Shown piece by piece: positions 18,946-27,793 of a stretch of 64,000 nucleotides of DNA (the stretch's first letter is position 1; every line of letters begins with the position of its first letter). The notes beneath the pieces were generated by a model. It searched no databases and was not told the origin of the DNA. It saw nothing but the letters and a program-made list of their open reading frames with translations. The stretch is from the NCBI GenBank assembly GCA_031271465.1, contig JAISVR010000001.1, positions 62,001 to 126,000 of the forward strand, read 5' to 3'. Both the position numbers and the translations under genes were made by a program. Origin of the DNA: Prevotellaceae bacterium. GTDB taxonomy: Bacteria > Bacteroidota > Bacteroidia > Bacteroidales > Paludibacteraceae.

Positions 18946-18957
18946 TGTATGGTATTT

Positions 18958-20874
18958 TTATCGTATTTTCGTAATAACGATTTCCGTACGGCGGTTTTTA
19001 GCGCGCCCTTCGTCGGTAGCATTATCGGCAATCGGTTGGTCGGGACCGTATCCTTTATAGCTTACACGCTCGGGCGGAACACCTTGTTTGAGCAAATAAT
19101 CGGCAACCTCCTTGGCGCGCGCTTGCGAGAGGCGCATATTGTAGTCGCGCGAACCGACATTGTCAGTATGCCCCGCCAGTTCGACACTAACCTTTGAATT
19201 TATACGCAGGAATCGCGCTACACGCTTCAATTCGCTGTACGAAACCGATTGCAGGTTCGATTTGTCGAAATCGAAGAAAATATTGTTCAGCGTAACTTTC
19301 TCTCCCACGGCAATAGCTCTCAGGTCGACAACCTTTTTTGAGGTGTGCAAACTATCGCGCTGCTGCAAATTGCCCGACACGAAAAGATAACCTTTTTTCT
19401 CCACCGTGTAGCCATATTCATCGGCAGTAGGCAAGAAAGCTTGGAATTCGCCCGTAACCTCATCCGAAACAGATTGAAACACCGTTTTGTCATTGTCCAG
19501 TTTATATACTTCGATTTTTGCCTGTATTGGTTTTTGGGTTTTCGAATCCCATACTTTTCCTTCGAAAAAATCCATCGGCTCGGGGCGTAACTCTTCGGGC
19601 AAATCAATTTCGTAAATATCTTTCCCACGCCCGTTTTTCAAAATCCCGTTGCTCGAAAGATAAGCCTTATTCCCCTGCGCATTTACACAAAAACCTATTT
19701 CTTCGCGATGCGTATTGATTGGATAACCAATGTTTCGAGGCGTCGACCACACGCCGCTATCGTCGCGTCGCGAATAGAAAATATCGTATCCGCCCAATCC
19801 ATCGTGTCCGGTAGACGAAAAATACAAGGTTTTATTATCAGCATGGATAAAAGGTGAAAATTCCTCTTCGGAAGTATTTACAGGAGCCCCTATATTTTTA
19901 GGTTCCGAAAATGCCAATTGCCCATTATCGGCAATAAACACCTTACTCCTCCAAATATCTTTGCCGCTCCCGCCAACAGCTCCGGGTCGATTGCTCGAAA
20001 AAAACAGTTCGTCGCCCGCAGGCGAAAACGAAGGATTCGTTTCCCAGTATTGCGAGTTAAGCGGTTTTCCCGGATTGATAGCCGGACTCCACATATTGCC
20101 CCGGCGAATGGAATAATAAATATCGCAACCACCTACACTGCTGGCACGGTCGCAGGCAATGAAAAACATATACCGTCCGTCGACCGAAAAACTTTGAGCT
20201 CCTTCATTTTGCGGTGTATTGGTAGGAGCTCCTATCGGCTCGCCCTTCGACCATTCGCCGTTGGCAAGCAAAGCACTGTGGTAAATATCTTCCTGCGCCG
20301 TCAGCGAACGAGCTCCTTCGCGCTGCCCTACAAGTACGGTAGTTGAAATTTGTTTACCGTCGGCGGTAATGCTGGGCCAATAATCATCATAGTCGGTATT
20401 TACCCGCGTTAAATTAACCGGAGTAAAGGGTACAGGGCGTTTTTTTATATCAATAGCTACATTACATTTTTCTTGCCATTGAGTATACTTGTTGCCTGCT
20501 TTCCCAAAAGTTTCACGAGCTTTTTCATACTGTCCGGTACCATAATATTCTTTCCCGAGGCGAAAACAAGTACGGTCGAAATTTTTAAACTTAGGCTTGC
20601 ACACTTTTTCGAGCCAAATAATCGTATTAACCTCATCGCCCAATTCTTTATAAGTTGCCGAAATAAGCCAGTAAGATTCCACCAATTCGTTATCAAGCTC
20701 GATAGATTCTTTCAATTTTTTAATTTTCTCCTTTTCGTCGGGAATAAGCCGGGCTTCGGTAAAAATTTGCCGGGCTTTTTTCTGTTTCGAAGTCAGTTTT
20801 TGCGCCATGCTTGCCGAAGGAAAAGCTATCAGGGCACAAAGGCTAAGGAATAGAATATTTTTTTTCATAGTCAA
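18958..20874 (-). CDS. porE: PorE-like type 9 secretion OmpA-family protein
   Basis: 638 residues. The order is a signal peptide (ending ASMAQ), TPR-like helices at about 30-140 (TARQIFTEAR, EKARETFGKAG), and WD40/PD40 beta-propeller blades at about 170-430 (SFSPAGDELFFSSNRPG, YFSSTGHDGLGGYDIFY). A carboxypeptidase regulatory-like segment spans about 440-510 (FEGKVWDSKTQKPIQAKIEV). A C-terminal OmpA peptidoglycan-binding domain follows (IFFDFDKSNL, ELAGHTDNVGSRDYNMRLSQARA). This four-part layout is that of P. gingivalis PorE, which anchors the type 9 secretion machinery to the cell wall. It starts 11 bases after plsC. Confidence 0.82.
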   Translation of the reverse strand: MTMKKNILFLSLCALIAFPSASMAQKLTSKQKKARQIFTEARLIPDEKEKIKKLKESIELDNELVESYWLISATYKELGDEVNTIIWLEKVCKPKFKNFDRTCFRLGKEYYGTGQYEKARETFGKAGNKYTQWQEKCNVAIDIKKRPVPFTPVNLTRVNTDYDDYWPSITADGKQISTTVLVGQREGARSLTAQEDIYHSALLANGEWSKGEPIGAPTNTPQNEGAQSFSVDGRYMFFIACDRASSVGGCDIYYSIRRGNMWSPAINPGKPLNSQYWETNPSFSPAGDELFFSSNRPGAVGGSGKDIWRSKVFIADNGQLAFSEPKNIGAPVNTSEEEFSPFIHADNKTLYFSSTGHDGLGGYDIFYSRRDDSGVWSTPRNIGYPINTHREEIGFCVNAQGNKAYLSSNGILKNGRGKDIYEIDLPEELRPEPMDFFEGKVWDSKTQKPIQAKIEVYKLDNDKTVFQSVSDEVTGEFQAFLPTADEYGYTVEKKGYLFVSGNLQQRDSLHTSKKVVDLRAIAVGEKVTLNNIFFDFDKSNLQSVSYSELKRVARFLRINSKVSVELAGHTDNVGSRDYNMRLSQARAKEVADYLLKQGVPPERVSYKGYGPDQPIADNATDEGRAKNRRTEIVITKIR

Positions 20875-20885
20875 AAAGAATTGTA

Positions 20886-21623
20886 TTAGTTATGCTTTAT
20901 TCCGGAAACAATAATTTCGCGTATTTGATTGGCAAAAGCCCGAATTTCGGAGTCTTGCAGTTTGTGGTCACAAGGCACCGGTTCGTGTATTTGCATTGTG
21001 ATAGTTCCGGGCGTAACCCACCATGCTTTGCGCGACATTACCCGATAAGCTCCACTGATGCTTATGGGAGCAACCGGCAACAACAAGTCGGACGCCATAC
21101 TGAAAGCCCCTCGTTTAAATATGCCTACTTTGCCGTTTTTTGAGCGTGTACCTTCGGGAAAAATCACCACACAGTGTCCGCCCCTTAAAGTTTTTTCGGC
21201 TTTTTCAATGCTTTTTCGAGCCTCTACCGGATTGCTCCGGTCAATAAAAATATGCCCGATACGCTCGCAAGCCAAACCAAGCAGAGGTACTTTGCGCAAT
21301 TCCTGCTTCATTATCCAACTAAACGGGCGACCGAGCCAACCGTAAATTACCCAAATATCGAACCAGCTTTGATGGTTTGCCGTTACAATATACGATTGCT
21401 TGGGGTCAAGTCGCTCCAAACCTTCTACTCGTACTCGTACAAAAGCTATAGCACACATGGCGTGCGACCACAGCGTAGCCGGAATGGCGTGCACGGTTCT
21501 CTTTGTAGTAAGATAGGATAATATAATGGTAGAAAGCGCCGTGAGTGCGGTGAGCAGTATCAACAAAGGGTAAAAAACCAACAGTTGATAAATAATAAGA
21601 GGGATTCTCAGCAGATTCTTCAC
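20886..21623 (-). CDS. plsC: 1-acyl-sn-glycerol-3-phosphate acyltransferase
   Basis: 245 residues from the GTG at 21623; an in-frame start at 21683 is also open. One or two N-terminal membrane helices (PLIIYQLLVFYPLLILLTALTAL) precede the acyltransferase motifs: NHQSWFD (HX4D catalytic pair), FIDRSN, and FPEGTRSKNG. It acylates lysophosphatidic acid to phosphatidic acid at the inner membrane. It is followed closely by the PorE-like gene and probably shares a transcript. Confidence 0.85.
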   Translation of the reverse strand: MKNLLRIPLIIYQLLVFYPLLILLTALTALSTIILSYLTTKRTVHAIPATLWSHAMCAIAFVRVRVEGLERLDPKQSYIVTANHQSWFDIWVIYGWLGRPFSWIMKQELRKVPLLGLACERIGHIFIDRSNPVEARKSIEKAEKTLRGGHCVVIFPEGTRSKNGKVGIFKRGAFSMASDLLLPVAPISISGAYRVMSRKAWWVTPGTITMQIHEPVPCDHKLQDSEIRAFANQIREIIVSGIKHN

Positions 21624-21720
21624 TTTAATAATCGAATTTAGAATTTGACAAAAAAAGACTTGCAAAAATAAGAAATTTTGCACAAAAACAAAAAAGCCAA
21701 CTTTCGTTGGCTTCTTATGC

Positions 21721-21794
21721 TCTTCAGCTAGGACTTGAACCTAGGACCCCCTGATTAACAGTCAGGTGCTCTAACCAACTGAGCTACTGAAGAA
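21721..21794 (-). tRNA. tRNA-Asn(GTT)
   Basis: The acceptor stem TCTTCAG pairs with CTGAAGA, the anticodon loop CTGTTAA reads GTT, and the T stem is CTAGG/CCTAG. The discriminator is G, as expected for tRNA-Asn, and CCA is not encoded. The D and anticodon arms are regular. Confidence 0.97.
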
Positions 21795-21906
21795 TTTTTA
21801 CTGTTGCAATTGCGAAAAAGATAATCTGTTTCCGTTTTTGCGCTGCAAAGGTAATGCTTGTTTTTAAATTTGCAATAGCTTTTGAAAAAAAATGCGCTAA
21901 AATTTC

Positions 21907-21914
21907 TATCTTTG
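21907..21914 (+). promoter_or_regulatory. Promoter -7 box of trpC
   Basis: TATCTTTG with TTTG at 21881-21884 (22-base spacer), 21 bases before the ATG. The short leader leaves no room for an attenuator. Confidence 0.65.
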
Positions 21915-21935
21915 CGGCTCTAAAAACAAAATATC

Positions 21936-22718
21936 ATGACCATTTTAAGCAAAATTCTTGCAGATAAAAGAATAGAAATCGATGAACGAAAAAAAATCGT
22001 ATCGATAGATGATTTGACAAAATCGAAATATTTCGAACGAAAAACTCTTTCGCTTAAACATAATTTGCTACGATCGCAATCGGGCATTATTTCGGAATTC
22101 AAGCGCAAATCACCCTCCAAAGGCTGGATTTTCGAACATGCCGATGTGCTTTCGATAACTTCGGGCTACAGCAAAGCCGGTGCAAGCGGCATTTCTATCC
22201 TAACCGATTCCAAGTATTTTGGCGGCTCATCTGCCGATATATTAACTGCACGCCCACGGGTAACTTGCCCTGTTTTGTGCAAAGAATTTATTGTAGATGA
22301 ATACCAAATTTACGAAGCCAAAGCCATGGGAGCCGATTTGATTTTGCTTATTGCTGCCGCGCTCACCACCGACGAAGCTAAGATATTTGCCCGCAAGGCG
22401 CATGAACTTGGCTTGGAAGTGCTGCTCGAAGTACACAGCGAAGATGAAATTGCGCATGCCAACGAGTTTGTCGATTTGCTCGGAGTGAACAACCGTAACC
22501 TGAAAACTTTTGTTACCGATGTGCAAGTGTCTTTCGACTTGGCTGATAAAATTCCTTCCGATTTTATAAAAGTAAGCGAAAGCGGTATTTCACAAGCAAA
22601 AACCGTACTCGAATTGCGCCAAGCCGGTTATCGCGGTTTTTTAATGGGCGAAAATTTTATGAAAGAAACAAATCCGGTACAAGCATTGCAGAAATTTATT
22701 ACTAAATTATACGCGTAA
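21936..22718 (+). CDS. trpC: Indole-3-glycerol phosphate synthase
   Basis: 260-residue TIM barrel that closes the indole ring of tryptophan. The signature SEFKRKSPSKGWI near 49-61 holds the catalytic Lys. VLCKEFIVDEYQIYEA has the second Lys. GVNNRNLKTF near 182-191 and VSESGIS near 210 bind the substrate phosphate. It is a single-gene unit under its own promoter, separated from trpF-trpA by 10 kb; convergent with the leuS half genes, whose last stop is 3 bases away. Confidence 0.96.
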   Translation: MTILSKILADKRIEIDERKKIVSIDDLTKSKYFERKTLSLKHNLLRSQSGIISEFKRKSPSKGWIFEHADVLSITSGYSKAGASGISILTDSKYFGGSSADILTARPRVTCPVLCKEFIVDEYQIYEAKAMGADLILLIAAALTTDEAKIFARKAHELGLEVLLEVHSEDEIAHANEFVDLLGVNNRNLKTFVTDVQVSFDLADKIPSDFIKVSESGISQAKTVLELRQAGYRGFLMGENFMKETNPVQALQKFITKLYA

Positions 22719-22720
22719 TT

Positions 22721-23896
22721 CTACAACACAATATTCACAATTTTTCCCTGCACAACGATTATTTTCTTCGGCGTTTTACCTTCCAAGAATTTAAAACTTT
22801 GTTCGTTAGAAAGAGCCGTCTTTTCTACTTCTTCTTTGGACATATCGGCAGGTAGTTCGAGCGTAAAGCGCACTTTTCCGTTGAAAGAAATAGGGTATTT
22901 TACCGAACTTTCTTTTAAATACTCTTCGTTGAGAACGGGAAAACTTGCATCGCAAACGCTTGTTGTATTGCCCAGCACATGCCATAATTCTTCGGCAATA
23001 TGGGGTGCGTAAGGCGCAATCAATATTACCAATTCGGACAGTATTGCGCGCTTGTGGCACTTCATTGCCGAAAGGTCGTTCACACAAATCATAAACGCTG
23101 ATACCGAAGTGTTGAATGAGAAATTCTCAATATCCCATTCGATTTTTTTAATCAGCTTATGCAAGGCTTTCAGTTCGTCTACCGTTGGCGTTTCATCAGT
23201 TACAAGCAACTTTTCGTCTTTATAGAATAATGCCCATAGTTTTTTCAAAAAGCGATGTACGCCGTCAATCCCTTTTGTGTCCCAAGGCTTGGATTGCTCC
23301 AATGGTCCCAAAAACATTTCGTACAAGCGCAGTGTATCTGCTCCGAATTTTTCCACCATATCGTCGGGATTGACTACATTGAAATAGGATTTAGACATTT
23401 TTTCTACGGCGTGTCCGCAAATGTATTTGCCGTTTTCGAGAATAAACTCGGCAGTAGCAAATTCGGGTCGCCACGCACGGAATTTTTCCATATCCAACAC
23501 ATCGTTTTCAACTATATTGACATCGACATGTAGCTCGGTAACCTTGTAATCGTTTTTCAGATTGTACGAAACGAAGGTGTTCGTGTCTTTGATGCGGTAC
23601 ACAAAATTACTTCGTCCTTGTATCATTCCCTGATTAATGAGTTTTTTAAACGGCTCGTCATCTACAATCGTGCCTAAGTCGTACAAGAATTTATTCCAGA
23701 AACGGCTGTAAATCAAGTGTCCTGTGGCGTGTTCTGTTCCGCCGATGTATAAATCCACATTGCGCCAGTATTCGTTTGCCTCTTTGGAAACGAGTTCTTT
23801 GTCGTTGTGCGGGTCTTCGTAGCGCAAATAATAGGCTGAACTGCCCGCAAATCCGGGCATTGTGTTTAGTTCGAGGGGGTATTTTTTTGTTTCCAT
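22721..23896 (-). CDS. leuS: Leucyl-tRNA synthetase, C-terminal half (KMSKS chain)
   Basis: 391 residues from the ATG at 23896. It begins [20 protein letters not shown], which is mid-protein in ordinary LeuRS. It keeps [16 protein letters not shown] (about 55-70), the catalytic KMSKS at 166-170, the anticodon-binding helical bundle ([23 protein letters not shown]) and the normal C-terminal domain ending GKIVNIVL. The HVGH half of the active site and the editing domain are on the separate upstream frame (25990-27645). The ATG follows the stop of the WG-repeat gene after 7 bases, so translation can continue along one transcript. No internal stop or frameshift is seen. An intact two-chain enzyme is possible; a decaying gene with a second leuS elsewhere is the alternative. 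Confidence 0.9.
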   Translation of the reverse strand: METKKYPLELNTMPGFAGSSAYYLRYEDPHNDKELVSKEANEYWRNVDLYIGGTEHATGHLIYSRFWNKFLYDLGTIVDDEPFKKLINQGMIQGRSNFVYRIKDTNTFVSYNLKNDYKVTELHVDVNIVENDVLDMEKFRAWRPEFATAEFILENGKYICGHAVEKMSKSYFNVVNPDDMVEKFGADTLRLYEMFLGPLEQSKPWDTKGIDGVHRFLKKLWALFYKDEKLLVTDETPTVDELKALHKLIKKIEWDIENFSFNTSVSAFMICVNDLSAMKCHKRAILSELVILIAPYAPHIAEELWHVLGNTTSVCDASFPVLNEEYLKESSVKYPISFNGKVRFTLELPADMSKEEVEKTALSNEQSFKFLEGKTPKKIIVVQGKIVNIVL

Positions 23897-23903
23897 ATTT
23901 TTT

Positions 23904-24713
23904 CTAATTATTTTTTCTCCACCAAAAAAATTTATTCCAAAAAGAATTTTTAGCAGGGTTAAAAAATTTATTCTGTTTAAAATATTCCTTTCTAACTTCC
24001 TGAATATCAAAGTTATACATTTTATCGTTCTTCTGTAACAATAATCTTCCAACATCTGGTGTTCCAATAAATTCTATTTTATCATATCTGACAGGAATTA
24101 TTATATTTCCATCTTTATTTATCAAACCTTGCTTGTTATTTTCAATAACTCTATAATATTGATAATAAGAATAGGCAATGTCAATCAAATCATAATCTTT
24201 TTCTAAAATTTTATTTCCGTTAAAATCCAAAATATTATATTCATTATCTTCACTTAAAAATAAAAATATACTTCCTTCCGAATAATGAATGTTAAATTCT
24301 TCTATTCGTTTTGCTTTTTTTATAAAATGATATTCTTCTGTTTCTACATTAAAAAAAGTCCACTCTAAACTATCTTTTGTAACAAGAACATCATTATCGC
24401 AACAAATTTTTTCAATATTTTTATACTCTACGGGTAAGATAATTTGACTCAATAAAACAGAAAACAATCCATATTTTTTATTGTTACCAAGTTCAAGATA
24501 CTCGCTCGTCATATAATATGCCCTATCTATATAATCGTAAGAATCAGAAGATAACAAATTATAATTTTCATCTAATAAAAAATATTTCTTTGTACTTATA
24601 TCATATTTCTTGTATGTTACAGGATTTGTATTCAAAGAAATTGTATCTCCCGTTTGAGCCTGTATTGTCATTGAAAAGAACAAACAGAATATTATTAAAA
24701 TATTTTTTTTCAT
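23904..24713 (-). CDS. Secreted WG-repeat protein
   Basis: 269 residues with a signal peptide ([20 protein letters not shown]) and at least three WG-type (KWGlid..G) repeats: [43 protein letters not shown] and [22 protein letters not shown]. The C terminus is basic and aromatic ([10 protein letters not shown]). Its role is unknown; WG repeats form beta-rich extracellular or periplasmic domains. The gene is strikingly AT-rich compared with leuS on either side. It starts 3 bases after the RhuM-Doc stop and ends 7 bases before the leuS C half, so it sits wholly inside the interrupted leuS. Confidence 0.75.
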   Translation of the reverse strand: MKKNILIIFCLFFSMTIQAQTGDTISLNTNPVTYKKYDISTKKYFLLDENYNLLSSDSYDYIDRAYYMTSEYLELGNNKKYGLFSVLLSQIILPVEYKNIEKICCDNDVLVTKDSLEWTFFNVETEEYHFIKKAKRIEEFNIHYSEGSIFLFLSEDNEYNILDFNGNKILEKDYDLIDIAYSYYQYYRVIENNKQGLINKDGNIIIPVRYDKIEFIGTPDVGRLLLQKNDKMYNFDIQEVRKEYFKQNKFFNPAKNSFWNKFFWWRKNN

Positions 24714-24716
24714 TGT

Positions 24717-25694
24717 TTAATTATTCTTATTTATCAAATTCACCACTACTTTCACCATCATATCTTTTTCTTCGCTGCGGCTTTCGGCAATCATTAAAGT
24801 AAGCGCAACAAGGGTGTTATTTTCTATCAGTCGCGAACCGTCGGGTTTGTACAAAACGCCGTTTCTGTCCAAAAACCACAGGAAAAGAAACGCCGCAATG
24901 CGCTTGTTTCCATCGCTGAACGAGTGATTTTTCGTAACCAGATAGAGCAACATTGCCGCTTTTTCTTCTATGCTCGGGTAGAGTTCCTTGCCACCGAAAG
25001 TTTGATAAATGGTGTTTATCGAACTTTCAAAAGAGCGATCTTTCTCGTTGCCGAACAATTTTCCGCTTCCGAACTTTTTCCGCAAAACATCTATTGCCGA
25101 CATCGCCGTTTCGTATGTCGCACGAAATTTGCCTTTTTTTGTCGTTCCATCTATCGCGAGGGATTGATAATCATATTTGTCGAGCGTGTCAAGCGCATAA
25201 GTGTAATCGGTAATGACTTGTAAAAGTCCCTGTTGTTCGTCTGCCGTCAGTTCCTTGTTTTTAACTACATTTGAGAGTAATTTTATGGTTTGTTTCAGGT
25301 CATTGTATTGTTCGAGTTTCAGTTTTTCGTTTATGGAGTAACCTTTTATAATATAATCTTTGAGGATTTTATTTGCCCAAATACGAAATCGCGTGGCATT
25401 TTTAGAATTAACGCGGTAGCCGATAGAAAGAATAGCATCAAGATTATAAAAGTTTGTCCGATAGACCTTGCCATCTGTGGCAGTTAGTTCCAAAATGGAA
25501 CTAACTGAAATTTTATCTAATTCATTTTCTTTAAATATATTAGATAAATGCTTGGTTATTGCCTGTCGTTTGGTGCCAAACAAAGTTGCTATTTGTGCTT
25601 GCGTAAGCCAAATATTCTCTTCTTCTAAACGAACATCTAATTGTATTTCATTATCGGGTGTTTGATAAATTATTATTTCGCCTTTATTTTTCAT
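24717..25694 (-). CDS. RhuM-family protein with C-terminal Fic/Doc domain
   Basis: 325 residues from the ATG at 25694. The N-terminal RhuM domain (about 1-120) has the winged-HTH-like YQTPDNEIQLDVRLEEENIWLTQAQIATLFG and the following ITKHLSNIFKENEL. The Fic/Doc domain (about 195-325) carries HSFSDGNKR at 257-265, the Doc-type variant (NKR rather than NGR). Doc proteins phosphorylate EF-Tu, while Fic proteins AMPylate targets; which applies here is not readable. RhuM-Doc fusions are common in Bacteroidales accessory DNA. No antitoxin with a clear inhibitory SxxxE(G/N) helix is seen beside it. It lies within the split leuS, behind a truncated Doc homologue. Confidence 0.85.
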   Translation of the reverse strand: MKNKGEIIIYQTPDNEIQLDVRLEEENIWLTQAQIATLFGTKRQAITKHLSNIFKENELDKISVSSILELTATDGKVYRTNFYNLDAILSIGYRVNSKNATRFRIWANKILKDYIIKGYSINEKLKLEQYNDLKQTIKLLSNVVKNKELTADEQQGLLQVITDYTYALDTLDKYDYQSLAIDGTTKKGKFRATYETAMSAIDVLRKKFGSGKLFGNEKDRSFESSINTIYQTFGGKELYPSIEEKAAMLLYLVTKNHSFSDGNKRIAAFLFLWFLDRNGVLYKPDGSRLIENNTLVALTLMIAESRSEEKDMMVKVVVNLINKNN

Positions 25695-25710
25695 TATTAT
25701 TTTCTTTTTG

Positions 25711-25741
25711 AGTGTTATGTGCAAAAAATGCACTTGACACT
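25711..25741. repeat. Inverted repeat upstream of the RhuM-Doc gene
   Basis: AGTGTTATGTGCA and TGCACTTGACACT pair at 12 of 13 positions (one wobble) around a 5-base A loop, 17 bases before the RhuM ATG. There is no T run after it on the minus strand, so it is more likely an operator or translation-controlling hairpin than a terminator. Confidence 0.6.
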
Positions 25742-25743
25742 TT

Positions 25744-25989
25744 TCAGTTGTCGCCAGAAACCAGAGAATGGCTTGTTATTAGAGAATGCAATAACATTGC
25801 TGCTTTTTCTTCAATGGTTGGATATAATTCTTCATCGTCAAATGTTTGATAAATATTTGCTAGTGAACTTCCCAAAGAATGCCCTAATTTATCGCCAAAT
25901 AAGCATTCGTCAGGGAATTGAGGTTGAAGATTAGATATTTCTTCTTTTGCTTCATTGTAAATTTCTTCCCACGGCATATTTTCTCCCAT
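25744..25989 (-). pseudogene. Truncated Fic/Doc-domain remnant
   Basis: 81 residues. From residue 30 on it aligns with the Doc domain of the neighbouring RhuM-Doc protein (IYQTFDDEELYPTIEEKAAMLL against IYQTFGGKELYPSIEEKAAMLL). It stops just where the catalytic loop should be: HSLVSGDN then TGA, in place of HSFSDGNKR. The first 29 residues (MGENMPWEEIYNEAKEEI...) have no obvious match. Its ATG follows the leuS N-half TGA with no gap, so ribosomes could reinitiate. It is either the end of an older cassette copy or a short protein kept for another purpose. Confidence 0.6.
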
Positions 25990-27645
25990 TCACTTCTTCT
26001 CCTCATACACCCAATCCTTCGCTCGTCCCAAAGGCGGTTCGCCCGTTTCGGTAGGCAGGAATTTATCCACTTCGGGTAATTCAATCGGCAAATCTTTTTC
26101 GGCAACTGCATAAGGCATTCCATCCTTATAATAAATCGGGAAGGGTTCGCCCCAATACCGCTGACGGCTGAAAATAGCATCGCGCAAGCGGTAATTGACT
26201 TTTACTTTCCCCAGATTATTTTCTTTGATGTATTCTTTTGCTTTTTGGATTGCTTCTTTCACGGTAAGCCCATTCAACACTAATCCATTGTCTTGGCTCT
26301 GACTCTGCATGGGAGAATTAATCATTATTCCTTCTTTGGCATCCAGACTTTCTTCGCTTACATCGCAACCTTCTATCAGCGGAATTATGGGCAAATTAAA
26401 ATGTTTGGCAAAGGCATAATCCCGGCTGTCGTGTGCGGGAACTGCCATAATGGCGCCTGTGCCATAACCTGCCAATACATAGTCGGAAATCCAAATTGGG
26501 ATTTCTTGTTTTGAAACCGGATTGACAGCATAAGAGCCGCTGAAAACGCCTGTTACTTTGCGGTCAGCAATGCGTTCGCGCTCGGTGCGGCGTTTCACTC
26601 GTTCTAAATAAGCGTCAACTTCTGCCTTTTGCTCTGGTGTTACCAGCATATCGACATATTCGCTTTCGGGTGCAAGTACCATAAAAGTAACTCCGTAAAT
26701 GGTATCAGGACGCGTAGTGAAAACCGTAATTGTAAATTGTAAATTGTAAATTGTAAATTGAACTTCTGCTCCCTCGCTTCGCCCAATCCAATTCCGTTGC
26801 GATTCTTTCAAGCTTTCTGTCCAGTCAATCACTTCAAGACCATCGAGCAGGCGTTGTGCATAAGCCGAAACGCGCAAGCACCATTGGCTCATCTGTTTTT
26901 GTTCCACAGGATGACCTCCGCGAACAGAAACGCCGTCGCTCACTTCGTCGTTAGCAAGTACCGTGCCGAGAGCGGAACACCAGTTTACCATCGTATTTGC
27001 TTTGTAGGCAATACGGTAATTCATCAGCGTTTGTTGTTTTTCAATGTCCGATTTTGTATTCCATTCTTGGGCAGTAAAAGAAAGTTCCTCCCCGCAAGCA
27101 ACATTCAAATTTTCCGTTCCAAATTTTTCAAAATGTGCTACTAACTTTGAAATCGGCTTTGCTTTTCCTGTATCTTGGTTCTTAGTTCCCGGCGCTTGGT
27201 TTTCATAATACGAATTAAACATTTGGATAAATGCCCATTGTGTCCATTTGTAATAATCGGGCTCGCAAGTGCGTATCTCGCGGCTCCAATCAAATGAAAA
27301 ACCTATTTTATCCAACTGTTCGCGGTAGCGTTCTATGTTTTGTTGCGTGGTAACAGCAGGGTGCTGTCCCGTTTGTATGGCGTATTGTTCGGCAGGCAAA
27401 CCGTAGGCATCGTAACCCATTGGGTGTAGTACATTAAAGCCTTTGAGGCGTTTGTAGCGACTATAAATATCCGAAGCAATATAACCCAGCGGATGTCCTA
27501 CATGCAAACCTGCGCCGGATGGATAGGGGAACATATCCAACACATAAAATTTTGGTTTATTCGGGTCTATCTCTACTTGGTAAGTCTTGTTTTCTTGCCA
27601 GTATTGCTGCCATTTTTTTTCAATTTCTTTGAAATTATATTCCAT
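25990..27645 (-). CDS. leuS: Leucyl-tRNA synthetase, N-terminal half (HVGH and editing chain)
   Basis: 551 residues. HVGH is at 48-51, the zinc-type insert and CP1 editing domain follow with TTRPDT at 310-315 and [19 protein letters not shown] near 395-412. The frame ends [17 protein letters not shown]. Ordinary Bacteroidota LeuRS continues directly into the sequence that starts the C half 2.1 kb downstream, so the seam loses few or no residues. Three segments are encoded by 7-base-unit tracts and appear as extra loop residues: [12 protein letters not shown] near 149-160, [10 protein letters not shown] near 296-305, and [10 protein letters not shown] near 438. Promoter at 27683-27690. The enzyme charges tRNA-Leu and proofreads norvaline and isoleucine. 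Confidence 0.9.
   Translation of the reverse strand: MEYNFKEIEKKWQQYWQENKTYQVEIDPNKPKFYVLDMFPYPSGAGLHVGHPLGYIASDIYSRYKRLKGFNVLHPMGYDAYGLPAEQYAIQTGQHPAVTTQQNIERYREQLDKIGFSFDWSREIRTCEPDYYKWTQWAFIQMFNSYYENQAPGTKNQDTGKAKPISKLVAHFEKFGTENLNVACGEELSFTAQEWNTKSDIEKQQTLMNYRIAYKANTMVNWCSALGTVLANDEVSDGVSVRGGHPVEQKQMSQWCLRVSAYAQRLLDGLEVIDWTESLKESQRNWIGRSEGAEVQFTIYNLQFTITVFTTRPDTIYGVTFMVLAPESEYVDMLVTPEQKAEVDAYLERVKRRTERERIADRKVTGVFSGSYAVNPVSKQEIPIWISDYVLAGYGTGAIMAVPAHDSRDYAFAKHFNLPIIPLIEGCDVSEESLDAKEGIMINSPMQSQSQDNGLVLNGLTVKEAIQKAKEYIKENNLGKVKVNYRLRDAIFSRQRYWGEPFPIYYKDGMPYAVAEKDLPIELPEVDKFLPTETGEPPLGRAKDWVYEEKK
26279..26313. repeat. Degenerate heptamer tract in leuS (PMQSQSQD segment)
   Basis: On the plus strand the units are ACTAATC, CATTGTC, TTGGCTC, TGACTCT, GCATGGG. 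The periodicity is weak, but the TCTTGGCTCT core recurs at 44506-44516. Confidence 0.4.
26728..26762. repeat. Heptamer tract AATTGTA x5 in leuS
   Basis: Four perfect AATTGTA units plus AATTGAA, 35 bp in all. It is translated on the minus strand as [10 protein letters not shown] just before the editing-site TTRPDT. Confidence 0.9.
27167..27201. repeat. Heptamer tract CTTGGTT-type in leuS
   Basis: Units CCTGTAT, CTTGGTT, CTTAGTT, CCCGGCG, CTTGGTT, 35 bp. It is translated on the minus strand as [12 protein letters not shown], residues that ordinary LeuRS proteins of the phylum lack at this place. Confidence 0.65.
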
Positions 27646-27682
27646 GATTTTCCAATTTTTTCTACAATAAAATAAAAGGTTG

Positions 27683-27690
27683 CAAAGTTA
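27683..27690 (-). promoter_or_regulatory. Promoter -7 box of the leuS region
   Basis: TAACTTTG on the minus strand, 37 bases before the ATG of the N half. No second clear box was found immediately before the C half. Confidence 0.6.
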
Positions 27691-27738
27691 GAGAAAGTTT
27701 ACAAAAAAATGGCTAATAGAGTGAAAAACAGCACAAAA

Positions 27739-27768
27739 AATCCGATTCCTTTTTTAAGGAATCGGATT
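27739..27768. terminator. Terminator after the OmpA-TPR lipoprotein gene
   Basis: A 13-bp stem AATCCGATTCCTT/AAGGAATCGGATT with a short T loop lies between the lipoprotein stop and the leuS promoter. Confidence 0.75.
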
Positions 27769-27793
27769 CTTCGAAAATTTATTTAAACTATGG

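Noticed and set aside
26728..26762. CRISPR-like or phase-variation array in leuS
   Set aside because: Units are only 7 bp without spacers, and switching an essential gene off is implausible; treated as an inserted tract.
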